Positions 1 to 7,406 are shown, counted from the first letter of the stretch. The stretch: DNA of 64,000 nucleotides from Congzhengia sp045635085 (GCA_045635085.1 JAZRBM010000004.1:186001-250000), one strand, 5' to 3'. Notes: a model not told the origin generated them from the letters alone. Numbers and translations are program-made.

Positions 1-113
1 GAAACGACCTTAAAACGACCTACAACGGACTTTTTATGCCTCCCCCTACTAACTTGACACCTAAATATCAAAAATGGATTTTAAGGGGTTTTTTGTCCAT
101 TTTTCATTTTCTC

Positions 114-240
114 TTGATGTTAAAAAATCAAGTAAAATCAGGGTTTGATGGTATATCATCAAGAAAAAATAGGGATTTGATTTTATGATGTCAAGAGGTT
201 TGATGGTATATCATCAAGAGATTTGATGGTAGGATATCAA
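114..240. repeat. Partition-site-like array of 18-bp palindromes
   Basis: Five 18-bp palindromic boxes of the form TTGATG-N6-CATCAA start at 114, 145, 177, 200 and 223. Copies 145-162 and 200-217 are identical (TTGATGGTATATCATCAA); the others are degenerate. The array lies just upstream of parA and a ribbon-helix-helix gene. This is the usual position of the centromere, or operator-centromere, of type Ib partition systems, so I infer it is the binding site of the 1112-1495 product. Confidence 0.7.
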
Positions 241-269
241 AAATAATTTTAAAAGTCTCAGAAAATAGC

Positions 270-325
270 TTGACTAAAGCAAAAATAGTACGTTATGATG
301 TCACAAAATCAAGAATTGACATCAT
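270..325 (+). promoter_or_regulatory. parA promoter with overlapping operator dyad
   Basis: TTGACT at 270-275 and TATGAT at 294-299 are spaced 18 bp. The -10 overlaps the left arm of a 9-bp inverted repeat, ATGATGTCA (295-303) and TGACATCAT (317-325). Autoregulation by a partition protein is likely. The spacer contains ACTA...TAGT and the bases TACG before the -10, as in the other promoters of this type in the window (11718, 41834, 48637, 49572). Confidence 0.65.
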
Positions 326-342
326 AAAATCAAGGAGGTTGA

Positions 343-1110
343 GTGATTTTGAGTAAAATAATTTGTGTTGCTAATCAAAAAGGTGGTGTTGGAAAGACAA
401 CATTGGCATCCAATCTTGGTGCCTCTCTTGCTCTTGAAGGAAAACCTACATTATTAATTGATTTAGATAGCCTTTGTAGTTTGACAAAAGCACAAGGTTA
501 TAATCCAGATGATTTTGATAGTTCAATAGTAACTGTGTTTGAGAATGTGAAGAATGTTCCTCAATGTATCTATGAAACATGTGTTGAGGGGTTAAGCCTT
601 ATTCCATCAAGTCCTATGTTGGACGTTGCTGAAACAAGTTATATTAATAAGAAGGATAAGTTTGACAGACTTAAAAAGGCATTAGAAATTGTAAAACCAA
701 TATTTGAATATATCGTGATAGATACTTCCCCTACCCTTAACTTGTACACCATAAATGCTCTTGCAGCATCAGATTGTATAGTAATACCAGCAGAAACAAA
801 GTATCAAAGTATGTTCAGTTTGGAGGTATTTATTTCTTCAATAGAAGCAATGAAGGAAATGAAAAATCCTGACCTTAAATTGCTTGGAGTAGTTGCTACT
901 ATGTATAACTGCCAGGCAAATGAGGACAAGGAAGTATTGACAGAACTTGAAGAACAACAAAATATATTGGGTATTATTAAAAGAACAACAGCAGCTTCTT
1001 CTGCTGTAAAAAAAGGTTTACCTTGTGTTATAGCAAACAAAAAAACTGTTGTAGCACAAGAATATAGAGAAATAACAAAAAGAATTATTAAATTGTTGGA
1101 GGTAAAGTAA
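343..1110 (+). CDS. parA: ParA-family partition ATPase
   Basis: This is a 255-residue P-loop ATPase of the ParA/Soj/MinD class, which moves plasmid or element DNA to daughter cells. The deviant Walker A motif KGGVGKTT is at residues 13-20 and IDLDS forms the A' region near residue 40. VIDTSPTLN near residue 125 is the Walker B. The start is either GTG 343 or TTG 349; AAGGAGG at 332-338 lies 4 or 10 bases upstream, and TTG 349 would give the family-typical MSKIICVANQKGG. The gene is followed one base later by a ribbon-helix-helix gene and preceded by palindromic boxes, which fits a type Ib partition cassette. It shows that the element segregates actively, at least when excised or autonomous. 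Confidence 0.9.
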   Translation: MILSKIICVANQKGGVGKTTLASNLGASLALEGKPTLLIDLDSLCSLTKAQGYNPDDFDSSIVTVFENVKNVPQCIYETCVEGLSLIPSSPMLDVAETSYINKKDKFDRLKKALEIVKPIFEYIVIDTSPTLNLYTINALAASDCIVIPAETKYQSMFSLEVFISSIEAMKEMKNPDLKLLGVVATMYNCQANEDKEVLTELEEQQNILGIIKRTTAASSAVKKGLPCVIANKKTVVAQEYREITKRIIKLLEVK

Positions 1111-1111
1111 T

Positions 1112-1495
1112 ATGTTAAATCGTGAAGTAAAGAAAAATCCTGCACTTATGGCAATGCTTAATACTGAAAAGGAAGATAAAGCAGAAAAAGTTGAAAAGGT
1201 TGCAAGTGCATCAAGTTCAAAGAAACAGAAAAGAAGTGCAAGAGAAAGAAATCCGCAAGGATATGAAAGATACAGAGGACGTAGTAATGGTAATCCCTGT
1301 AAACCTATGAGTTACTATATCCCTGACGATTTATTGAAGTATTTGGCAATATTCAGCGCCAAGACAGGCAAATCGAAAAGTGAGTTAGTATGTGAAGGAT
1401 TAAGATATGTATTAAGGGAAGAAATCAAAGCAGACAAGCAGAAAAAGACTTCTTCCACCCCTAACAATGAAAACATAGAAAAGGAGGCAATCTAA
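1112..1495 (+). CDS. Ribbon-helix-helix partner of ParA (ParB-like)
   Basis: This 127-residue protein starts one base after parA behind GGAGG. The first 60 residues are lysine-rich and probably disordered. Residues about 68-105 contain a basic strand followed by two helices (SYYIPDDLLKYLAIFSAKTG, then KSKSELVCEGLRYVL), the pattern of Arc/CopG ribbon-helix-helix DNA-binding domains. Small RHH centromere-binding proteins encoded after ParA are typical of type Ib partition systems. I infer that it binds the 114-240 boxes and represses the operon through the 295-325 dyad. Its stop overlaps the start of the next gene (TAATG). Confidence 0.7.
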   Translation: MLNREVKKNPALMAMLNTEKEDKAEKVEKVASASSSKKQKRSARERNPQGYERYRGRSNGNPCKPMSYYIPDDLLKYLAIFSAKTGKSKSELVCEGLRYVLREEIKADKQKKTSSTPNNENIEKEAI

Positions 1496-2154
1496 TGTAT
1501 ACAGAAGTTGATGTAATGGAAATGTATAGAAACTCCTTAAAAATGGATGATACATTCAACTTTGAATGTAAAATGTGTGGCAATTGTTGTCGTAAAAGAA
1601 AAGAGCCTATCATCATATCAGGGTTAGATGCCTTTTATATTGCAAAAGCACTTGATATGGAAATGCCTGCACTATTTAATAAAATACTAAATGTTGAAGT
1701 AGGTTATACTTCAAAGATGCCTACTGTATATTTGCAGGAAAGATTAGATGGTAGTTGTAGATTGTTGAGAAATGGTAAGTGTATGGTACAGGATAATAAA
1801 CCTATTGTATGTAGGTTATATCCTATAGGAAGGTTATTTAATGGTAAGGAGTTTATTTATTTTAATCAACACTCTTCTTGTGGTGATAAAAATAAGACAA
1901 TAACATTAAGAGAATGGTTGAAATCATTTAATATTCCAGAGGATGATATTGAAGGCAAAACATATATGAAGGTATTTGGTGAAGCAACCTTGTATATGCA
2001 AACATTGAAAAAGGAAACAGATAAGCAAGAGTTTTATAAAGATTTGTTTCTTGCCTTCTTTATACAGTATGACATAGAAAAATCATTCCTTGAAAACTTT
2101 AATGAAAATAAGGATTTCCTTTATAAGAAGTATCCTAAAATGAGGTTAGAATAA
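1495..2154 (+). CDS. CxxCxxCC (YkgJ-type) cysteine-cluster protein
   Basis: The 219-residue product has CKMCGNCC near residue 25, then CRLL..KCMV and IVCRLYPIG around residues 80-105. This is the cysteine arrangement of the putative zinc- or iron-chelating YkgJ/FliB-like domain (PF03692). The family's biochemical role is poorly defined. The gene is translationally coupled to the partition gene before it (TAATG overlap) and is the last gene before a strong terminator, so it is transcribed as the third gene of the partition operon. That placement is unusual for this family. No membrane segment is seen. Confidence 0.75.
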   Translation: MYTEVDVMEMYRNSLKMDDTFNFECKMCGNCCRKRKEPIIISGLDAFYIAKALDMEMPALFNKILNVEVGYTSKMPTVYLQERLDGSCRLLRNGKCMVQDNKPIVCRLYPIGRLFNGKEFIYFNQHSSCGDKNKTITLREWLKSFNIPEDDIEGKTYMKVFGEATLYMQTLKKETDKQEFYKDLFLAFFIQYDIEKSFLENFNENKDFLYKKYPKMRLE

Positions 2155-2190
2155 AATAAGGTAGGGCGAAATCAATCGCCCTACCTTATT
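2155..2190. terminator. Bidirectional terminator
   Basis: A 14-bp perfect stem, AATAAGGTAGGGCG (2155-2168) with CGCCCTACCTTATT (2177-2190), has an 8-base loop. It is flanked by T-rich DNA on the right and A-rich DNA on the left. It separates the convergent genes ending at 2154 and 2192. Confidence 0.85.
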
Positions 2191-2191
2191 A

Positions 2192-3007
2192 TTATTTTGT
2201 TTTAGGATATGCTGAAATTAATGTATTTAGTATTTTATTTGTTGATAATTCGCAAAGAGAAACTTTATCATTAGTAAAGGCATCACTATGAGCAGCAGAG
2301 TTTCTAAAATTATCTGAATAATCTAACCCTTCTTTTATAAAGGTGACATCAGTAATAATATCCATATCCCATCCTAATCCTTGCAACTCTGTATGAAGGT
2401 CATAGTAATAACTATCCTCATATATTGTAGGTTTATTTAAAGTTGAAAATGTTGCTTTAAACGGCAAATAATAACCTTTGTTTGACTGATATCTGTTTAC
2501 AGCAACCCATATTCCTTTTTTGGATGTTGGTTCAGCTTTGAGTGGTAATTTGCTATTTTCAATAATAAATGGTAAATAAACCTTTTCCTTCATCTCATTT
2601 TCAACAGATTTTCCAAGTTCCATTACTATAGGTGAAAAATCAAATTGTTCAGAATTAATAAGATTATCCATATATAAGGCTGTAACAATAAAAGTCCTTG
2701 TAGGGTGTTCTAACTTTTCCCAACATTCTTTATAGTCTTTTTTTGCAACATTTTCAAAGTATTTGTAATCATCTTTAGGGATAATTTTTTCTACTTCTAC
2801 AATTTTATCTTCTTTTTCTTCTGGCTTTGCATCATTGATTTTCTTAATTATATCAAAAATGTGTTTAGACAATAATTCTCCAAGAGTTTCAAGTCTTTTA
2901 TTTAATTCCTTATGCTCTGGTAGTCCATCTTCTGCTAATTTCTTTATGATTTCTGATAAACTATCATAGGCTTGAGAGATAGCAAAAACCTCACCATAAT
3001 CATTCAT
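2192..3007 (-). CDS. HEPN-like protein, candidate RNase (defence/toxin unit)
   Basis: This 271-residue protein starts at ATG 3007, which overlaps the stop of the upstream gene and sits behind GGGGGTGA. The N-terminal third is helical with a lysine/glutamate-rich linker. The rest contains SPIVMELGKSVENEMKEKVY and, near the C-terminus, FRNSAAHSD. R235-N-(x3)-H240 fits the Rx4-6H signature of HEPN ribonucleases, and the preceding LGKSVENE helix resembles the first long HEPN helix. I did not recognise the family by name, so the nuclease role is inferred from this motif. The two-gene minus-strand operon, opposite in direction to all surrounding genes, resembles a toxin-antitoxin or abortive-infection cassette. 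Confidence 0.55.
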   Translation of the reverse strand: MNDYGEVFAISQAYDSLSEIIKKLAEDGLPEHKELNKRLETLGELLSKHIFDIIKKINDAKPEEKEDKIVEVEKIIPKDDYKYFENVAKKDYKECWEKLEHPTRTFIVTALYMDNLINSEQFDFSPIVMELGKSVENEMKEKVYLPFIIENSKLPLKAEPTSKKGIWVAVNRYQSNKGYYLPFKATFSTLNKPTIYEDSYYYDLHTELQGLGWDMDIITDVTFIKEGLDYSDNFRNSAAHSDAFTNDKVSLCELSTNKILNTLISAYPKTK

Positions 3008-3371
3008 TAAGCTCACCCCCAAATAGAGTATTAACATTTTTAGGAGATGGTGGAATTGTTAAACTACCATAAAACTCTCCATAATGGTAAACATCATATT
3101 TATAACCATTTGTAATAATAAACACAAGGGGTTTATGCTTTTTCAAATAATCATTTAAAAGGAAAATATACTTTTTAGGGTTTATTTCTATGTCATTTTT
3201 AGTTAAGACCTCAACATAACCATATAATTTACCCTTATATCTTAAAGAAATATCAGAAAATATATTATATTCTTCTATACTAATTATTTTTTCGTGTTCT
3301 GATACATCCCAGCCCAATTTCTGAAATATATCTACTGTTTGTCTAAAAACAATTCTATCGTCTTTCTGCAT
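3000..3371 (-). CDS. Small PD-(D/E)XK-like protein paired with HEPN gene
   Basis: The 123-residue product is read from ATG 3371, seven bases after AAAGGAGG. It is about the size of an isolated HsdR N-terminal nuclease fold: SDISLRY (D40) is followed by YVEVLTKND (E54, K58) and then LVFIITNGYKYDVYHYG, a strand pattern common in restriction-type nuclease domains. The usual E-x-K is replaced by E-V-L, with a lysine two residues later, so catalysis is doubtful; it may be a binding or regulatory version of the fold. Its stop overlaps the start of the HEPN-like gene by 8 bases, so the two products are probably made together. Confidence 0.5.
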   Translation of the reverse strand: MQKDDRIVFRQTVDIFQKLGWDVSEHEKIISIEEYNIFSDISLRYKGKLYGYVEVLTKNDIEINPKKYIFLLNDYLKKHKPLVFIITNGYKYDVYHYGEFYGSLTIPPSPKNVNTLFGGELNE

Positions 3372-3576
3372 AATCAAACCTCCTTTGTTTTCAAATTATA
3401 TCATAAAAGTATAATTTATTCAATAAAATCAATGAAATTGTATTAAAAAGTTAACCTAAACTTTTTAAAGTCAACATGTATAAAATCTCACTTGGACAAC
3501 TATAGAGAGGAATGGGCAAATTATTTTATATTACTTATAAGAACAAAAAAATATATTAAGAAAGGTGTTGATAGTT

Positions 3577-3717
3577 ATGAAAATAGTAAAAACAAAATGG
3601 TTTGGTACTCCTGTATATGTAGTAAGATACAATGCTATAGAGAGGATAAGACACTTACTTGAAGATATGGAAGTAAAGAAGATAAAAGTTGCTAATGCTA
3701 TAGAGTGGAAAAATTAA
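3577..3717 (+). CDS. Small protein of unknown function (46 aa)
   Basis: An open frame of 46 codons starts with ATG 3577 behind AAAGGTG, nine bases upstream. It encodes MKIVKTKWFGTPVYVVRYNA and continues basic and helical to KVANAIEWKN. The opening lysine-rich strands resemble those of other small genes in this element. One copy of the repeated 11-mer TATAGAGAGGA lies inside it (3636-3646). The start signal and amino-acid composition favour a real gene, but no family is recognised. Confidence 0.45.
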   Translation: MKIVKTKWFGTPVYVVRYNAIERIRHLLEDMEVKKIKVANAIEWKN

Positions 3718-3832
3718 TTAAAAAATATTTTTAATTTTTTTTTCTATTAATTTTATTTTATAAAATGTTGAAATCATCAATGTTTTAAAGACTAAAATGA
3801 TTTTAAAAAGACAGTTATAAAAAATAACACTC

Positions 3833-3961
3833 ACATAAATTATAACATGTGTTAGCTATTATTAATAAGAGATAAATTAATTATATGTATTAATAATAAT
3901 TCTTATTGAAACAACAAATTAAAGAATAATAATATACAAAATCAGAAGCCCCTTGCATCCT
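3833..3961 (+). repeat. Long-range direct repeat A, copy 1
   Basis: ACATAAATTATAACATGTG followed by TTAGCTATTATTAATAAGAG (3833-3871) recurs with two substitutions at 35997-36036. In both places CCCTTGCATCCTC follows at the same distance, 116 bases after the repeat start. Both copies are preceded by GACAGTTATAAAA. The DNA between the conserved ends is AT-rich and not conserved. No gene fits. A recombination site or a structured RNA are possible readings. Confidence 0.6.
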
Positions 3962-4065
3962 CTTCTCTGCGAGGCTTTATGAGTGATTGTGGGCGAGGTT
4001 TTGAAAGGTATTAGAATAAATGAGTGTCAATATGTAATTAAGGTGAATTGTGAATGATTTAAAAA

Positions 4066-4096
4066 AGCACTAAAGCAGTTGCGATGCTTTAGTGCT
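4066..4096 (-). terminator. Terminator of the 35-aa minus-strand gene
   Basis: A 12-bp perfect stem, AGCACTAAAGCA (4066-4077) with TGCTTTAGTGCT (4085-4096), is followed on the minus strand by six T residues. It lies 19 bases after the stop of the small minus-strand gene. Confidence 0.75.
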
Positions 4097-4114
4097 ATGT
4101 AAGATAATATTAAA

Positions 4115-4222
4115 CTATATTTCTTCTGTATTATCTTTAACAACTTCTATCAAATAACCAGATAATCTTAAAATACCATAAGCAGTAAGTTCAAATAGTA
4201 TTTCAAACAAAAAATATTCCAT
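4115..4222 (-). CDS. Small hydrophobic peptide (35 aa)
   Basis: ATG 4222 lies behind GAGGTG and opens a 35-codon frame (MEYFLFEILFELTAYGILRL, then SGYLIEVVKDNTEEI). The first 25 residues are hydrophobic and helical, with acidic residues at both ends, as in single-pass membrane micropeptides. A separate terminator 19 bases after the stop supports a dedicated transcript. The size and hydrophobicity are compatible with a type I toxin or a membrane regulator. No antisense RNA could be demonstrated, so the function is open. Confidence 0.55.
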   Translation of the reverse strand: MEYFLFEILFELTAYGILRLSGYLIEVVKDNTEEI

Positions 4223-4473
4223 ACAATTCACCTCATTTCTTTTATGATTTAAGCAGATTTTGTTAGCACCAAAATCTGCGACATATCAAAAATTATTTAT
4301 CTCAGCCATAACAAACTTATTATATTTTTTCATTCATCCTTATTATTCAAGGATAAGCAGGGCATCCTGTGGATGCCCTGCTTATAAAGAATGATATAGA
4401 GAATGATATGGAATGAAAGATATAGATTGTTGTGGAAATAATAGAAAATTAACTCGTGAAGGAGTTGTTTAAT
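4223..4473. other. Leader region with 15-bp hairpin
   Basis: No gene is seen. The arms ATAAGCAGGGCATCC (4353-4367) and GGATGCCCTGCTTAT (4371-4385) form a 15-bp stem with a 3-base loop. No U-tract follows, so it is not a typical terminator for the plus strand. An AT-rich leader with repeated GAATGATAT follows up to the next gene. The same design (GC-rich stem, then AAAG and a G/A-rich leader) recurs at 5467, 38437 and 41946. Confidence 0.5.
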
Positions 4474-4983
4474 ATGAGTTATAAATGGCAAATAAGAAGT
4501 AAAAAATTAGTAGCAAACAAATATGTTTATGGATTATCCAATATTTATAGTCGTAATACAGATTTGACTTGGGTTTCAGAAAAAGAACTAAAAGATTTAT
4601 TAAGAGATGAACAAGTAACCAATGCAGTCTTAAGAAGTAATCGTGTAGTTGAGATATATGATTTAGTGCAGGGTTTCGAGGAATTAAGAGAAGTTTTATC
4701 AGTATCTAATAAAATATTTATAAGGGTTATAAGAGATATGGAAACTCGTAAATATTTGAAAGTATATAATTCAACAGGGTTAGATATAACCATAGAATTA
4801 TTTAATGTGGTAGAAAGATATTTCAGAATAACAAAGCATAATGAGTTATCAATACCTCAATCTAATAATGGTATGGATGGTATAAGACTATTATTAAACA
4901 GGGTTAATATGGAAGCTGCAGATATAGGTTTTGCAAGTCGTAATAATCTAATGGTAGATGAAGATTATGTATTGTTAAAATAA
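4474..4983 (+). CDS. Unknown protein, family A (paralog of 22602-23090)
   Basis: The 169-residue product starts at ATG 4474, nine bases after AAGGAG. It aligns along most of its length with the product of 22602-23090: both have an N-terminal strand-rich domain, a [A/K]ELK-L---QV/IxNA segment leading to VVEI or LVEI, a central (R/H)-KYLKVYN or IKFYN strand with a DITI/DITY motif, and a GMDGIRLLL or GMDMVQYVI helix. No catalytic motif is visible. The N-terminal pattern resembles short unknown proteins found in mobile elements of gut Clostridia. Function unknown. Confidence 0.65.
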   Translation: MSYKWQIRSKKLVANKYVYGLSNIYSRNTDLTWVSEKELKDLLRDEQVTNAVLRSNRVVEIYDLVQGFEELREVLSVSNKIFIRVIRDMETRKYLKVYNSTGLDITIELFNVVERYFRITKHNELSIPQSNNGMDGIRLLLNRVNMEAADIGFASRNNLMVDEDYVLLK

Positions 4984-4996
4984 GGGGTTGATAACT

Positions 4997-5365
4997 ATGA
5001 GAAGACGTGTAACAAAGGAAGATAGAGCAAAGGTTAATTCAATACATGAGTTAGAGACTTATTTATCAAGGTATAATGATAGGAATAAGAAAATAGCAAC
5101 ACTTAAAATGGAAGTCGTAGGATTTCATTCAGATTATTTAGATGTTAGATTAAGAGTATGTGAAGGTTTTACGGTAAATAAAAAGTTATTATTATCAAAC
5201 TGCTATAAGGGGTTAGATGAAGGAACAATTTACATAGTAAATCCAAGTTGTATAAGAAAATATAAAGACCAGAAATGGTATAGAAATTATTATGATTGTT
5301 TGTGTTGTGGTGCAGACAGAAAATATTTCTTTATAGATGATAAGGGAAACAGATATACATTGTAA
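4997..5365 (+). CDS. Unknown protein with C-terminal cysteine pair
   Basis: The 122-residue basic protein starts at ATG 4997 behind AAGGGG and lies 13 bases after the previous gene, so it is probably cotranscribed with it. The N-terminal half is charged (MRRRVTKEDRAKVNSIHELE). The C-terminal part has DCLCCGADRKYFFIDDKG, a CxCC cluster that might bind metal together with C in SNCYKG or PSCIRK. No family is recognised. Confidence 0.6.
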   Translation: MRRRVTKEDRAKVNSIHELETYLSRYNDRNKKIATLKMEVVGFHSDYLDVRLRVCEGFTVNKKLLLSNCYKGLDEGTIYIVNPSCIRKYKDQKWYRNYYDCLCCGADRKYFFIDDKGNRYTL

Positions 5366-5466
5366 TCTATCTAATTGATAGATTGGTTATTCCTCTCTAT
5401 CCTCTCTATAATTTATTTTGGTAATCACTTACTTTATATACACTTTTTTATTCTCATTCAAGTCCT

Positions 5467-5500
5467 TATATGTGCGGCATCTTCGGATGCCGCACATATA
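5467..5500 (+). promoter_or_regulatory. 15-bp hairpin with UUCG tetraloop
   Basis: TATATGTGCGGCATC (5467-5481) pairs with GATGCCGCACATATA (5486-5500) around a UUCG loop closed by C-G, an especially stable RNA tetraloop. There is no U-tract behind it. Upstream (5391-5410) lie two tandem copies of the reverse complement of the repeated 11-mer TATAGAGAGGA, one of them one base short of a full match. It may be an mRNA-end stabiliser, a processing site or a weak terminator. Confidence 0.55.
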
Positions 5501-5532
5501 AAGGGCAAGGAGAATTGAATGTATAGAGTATT

Positions 5533-5600
5533 GTAGATAAATGAGTTATTTGGTAAAAGAATATAGAATTAAGGAGTTGTTTATTATGAGAGCAACAAAA
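5533..5600 (+). repeat. Tandem leader duplication, copy 1
   Basis: These 68 bases, covering the leader, ribosome-binding site and first five codons of the 5586 gene, are repeated almost exactly at 5848-5915 in front of the 5901 gene. Only three or four differences were seen. This marks a recent tandem duplication. Confidence 0.8.
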
Positions 5601-5819
5601 GAAATGTTTAATATGGTGGTAAATGAAATATCAGACTATATGGGTAAGCAATTATATTTAGTTCCTTGTAGCTATTATATGTATTTAACACCTGTAAATA
5701 GCAGAATGGATTGTCAATTTAATTATTATCTGTGTATAGATAATTCATTCTCAAATGCAAATTATGATAAATTAATGGCATTTAAGAAAGGTGTTATGGC
5801 TGTTTTAGGTATTAGATAA
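5586..5819 (+). CDS. Unknown 77-aa protein, tandem paralog 1
   Basis: ATG 5586 follows AAGGAG at the spacing used by its neighbours. The protein (MRATKEMFNMVVNEISDYMG, then KQLYLVPCSYYMYLTP) is a paralog of the product of 5901-6149. Both have a short helix, a Y-rich strand pair (LYLVP..YYMYLTP against LYLFH..RMYISP), an N-Y-Y-L/I-C strand and a closing helix. The two diverge in the middle although their leaders are nearly identical. No motif gives a function. Confidence 0.6.
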   Translation: MRATKEMFNMVVNEISDYMGKQLYLVPCSYYMYLTPVNSRMDCQFNYYLCIDNSFSNANYDKLMAFKKGVMAVLGIR

Positions 5820-5847
5820 TTCAAAGGAATTATTTATGTTGAGTATC

Positions 5848-5915
5848 GTAGATAAATGAGTTATTTGGTAAAAGAATATATAATTAAGGAGTTGTTTAAT
5901 ATGAGAGCAACAAAA
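5848..5915 (+). repeat. Tandem leader duplication, copy 2
   Basis: This is the second copy of the 68-base leader plus start region described at 5533-5600. Confidence 0.8.
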
Positions 5916-6149
5916 AATATGTTTTTAGAAGTAATTAATAATTTATCTAATTTGGTAGGAGAAACATTATATTTATTTCATGATAATGAAAGGATGTATA
6001 TTTCTCCTATAACGAACTGCGAAAAAAATCCACCTCAGAACAACTATTATATTTGTATGCCATATGTGTTTTCAATGGAGAATTATAATAGATTGTTGGC
6101 ATATGAGGCTGGTTATGCAGCAGCATTGAGAAGGATGCAAGGTAATTAA
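5901..6149 (+). CDS. Unknown 82-aa protein, tandem paralog 2
   Basis: The 82-residue product starts at ATG 5901 and is the second copy of the MRATK family. It is slightly longer than its twin, has a proline/asparagine insertion (NCEKNPPQNN) and a longer C-terminal helix ending AAALRRMQGN. The leader matches that of the first copy, while the protein body has clearly diverged. This suggests either older duplication with later leader homogenisation or selection for variation in the protein. Confidence 0.6.
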   Translation: MRATKNMFLEVINNLSNLVGETLYLFHDNERMYISPITNCEKNPPQNNYYICMPYVFSMENYNRLLAYEAGYAAALRRMQGN

Positions 6150-6172
6150 AAATCGTAGAGGGAGTGTTATGT

Positions 6173-6670
6173 ATGAGTGAAGTTTGGTATTTAAGAAGTT
6201 TTAATGATGCTAGTTTATATACAGGAACATTACCAAATGGTAGAAGTTTTTATTTAGTAGTAAATAATAAGGGGAAAATACTACCTGTTAAAACACAGTG
6301 GCTTATTGATTACAAGGATAAAATTGTAGGTATGTCTATTGAAAATGGTATTGTAAAGGCTACTAATGATTGGGTAAATCCATCAAAAGATAAAATGGCA
6401 GATACACAGAAAAGAATTATTGAAGTTTATAATATTGCATTAAGAGAGCAGAAATGTCATCTTGAATTAGGAACAAGTAAATCAGATAGTATTATGCGCT
6501 ATGCAATTTATGAAACTCTAAAAAGTGGTCAAAGAAAAAGAACATTGGTGACAAGTGGTCCAGATGTAATGTCTTTATTTTTTGAAATAGCAAATCAATA
6601 CAATGTAAATGTTGATATGTTAAAGTACAGAACAGAATACTTATGGAATAACATATTTTGGGGTTTATAA
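6173..6670 (+). CDS. Unknown protein, distant member of the MKYIL-like family
   Basis: The 165-residue protein starts at ATG 6173 (GAGGGAG 9 bases upstream). An ATG at 6169 is out of frame and closes at once. Residues 1-65 follow the pattern of the next genes: a strand pair ending in NNKGKILPV, then KTQWLIDYKDKIVGMSIENG. The later part is helical (QKRIIEVYNIALREQKCHLE). It is a divergent member of the family at 6691, 7437, 9366, 40331 and 40988. Function unknown. Confidence 0.55.
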   Translation: MSEVWYLRSFNDASLYTGTLPNGRSFYLVVNNKGKILPVKTQWLIDYKDKIVGMSIENGIVKATNDWVNPSKDKMADTQKRIIEVYNIALREQKCHLELGTSKSDSIMRYAIYETLKSGQRKRTLVTSGPDVMSLFFEIANQYNVNVDMLKYRTEYLWNNIFWGL

Positions 6671-6690
6671 TTCGTGAAGGAGTGTTTAGA

Positions 6691-7377
6691 ATGAAATATA
6701 TATTGAAGACAGAAGTTAATGAGAATGGTAATAAAGTTTTTTCAAAAGAAAGACAAGGCAAAGATTTTATTTATTTAGCAAAATCAGAAAATGGCGATAT
6801 TGGTAAAGTAGATAAGAATTGGATATTGCAGCATCAAAAGGAAATTGTAAATCTTGGTATATCAAAGGATAGTATATATCCTATTGAGATAAAAGCAGAT
6901 AAGAAACCTGTAAAGAAAGTTAGTTTGGTAGCACAGGCGGTAGATATTATAAAAGGTTATTACAATGTACTTAAAGAATATGATATGACTTGTAATTTTT
7001 ATGATACTGAACTTGAGGACATAGAATGTGATACAGGTTATGAATATATCACGTTGTCATTTGGTATGGATGCTTGTAATTTGGAAGAAGTAAATAAAAG
7101 AATAGAAAACATTATATATGATGGTGACGATTTCTATGATAGTGCAATTACTTCTTGTAAGGCAGTTGAAGATACGGGAGATTTATTTAAGGTTTTAAAA
7201 CAAGTTGAGGCTGCTGAAAAATGTCGTGACGAAGTTAGAAAAGCATATAATGATACCATTCCCTATTACAATAAATGGTTAGAATTGTGTGAAGAACACG
7301 ATTTGGAAAGTGATGAATTGGCTGATAAAGTAACAGATAAATATACAGATATTAAAGCATTGGTGTATGGAAAATAA
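6691..7377 (+). CDS. Unknown protein, MKYIL family member 1
   Basis: This 228-residue acidic protein starts at ATG 6691 behind GAAGGAG. Residues 1-68 form the shared module: MKYILKTEVNENGNKVFSK, then FIYLAKSENGDIGKVDKNW and ILQHQKEIVNLGISKDSIYP. The remainder is helical and ends PYYNKWLELCEEHDLE..., which resembles the end of the product of 7437-8318. The shared module with variable C-termini, repeated in one cluster, resembles the short domain of unknown function seen in Clostridial phages and ICEs. No activity can be assigned. Confidence 0.6.
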   Translation: MKYILKTEVNENGNKVFSKERQGKDFIYLAKSENGDIGKVDKNWILQHQKEIVNLGISKDSIYPIEIKADKKPVKKVSLVAQAVDIIKGYYNVLKEYDMTCNFYDTELEDIECDTGYEYITLSFGMDACNLEEVNKRIENIIYDGDDFYDSAITSCKAVEDTGDLFKVLKQVEAAEKCRDEVRKAYNDTIPYYNKWLELCEEHDLESDELADKVTDKYTDIKALVYGK

Positions 7378-7380
7378 TTT

Positions 7381-7406
7381 GTAGGAGCAGTCCTATCTGC
7401 TCCTAC
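7381..7406 (+). terminator. Hairpin between MKYIL paralogs
   Basis: GTAGGAGCAG (7381-7390) pairs with CTGCTCCTAC (7397-7406), followed by TTCT. An equivalent stem with the same GGAGCAG/CTGCTCC core lies at 9319-9340 before the third MKYIL gene, so the hairpin seems to have been copied with the gene. Confidence 0.6.

Noticed and set aside
1..57. Open frame from the window edge (possible end of an upstream gene)
   Set aside because: Nineteen codons with no recognisable sequence are too few to support a gene.
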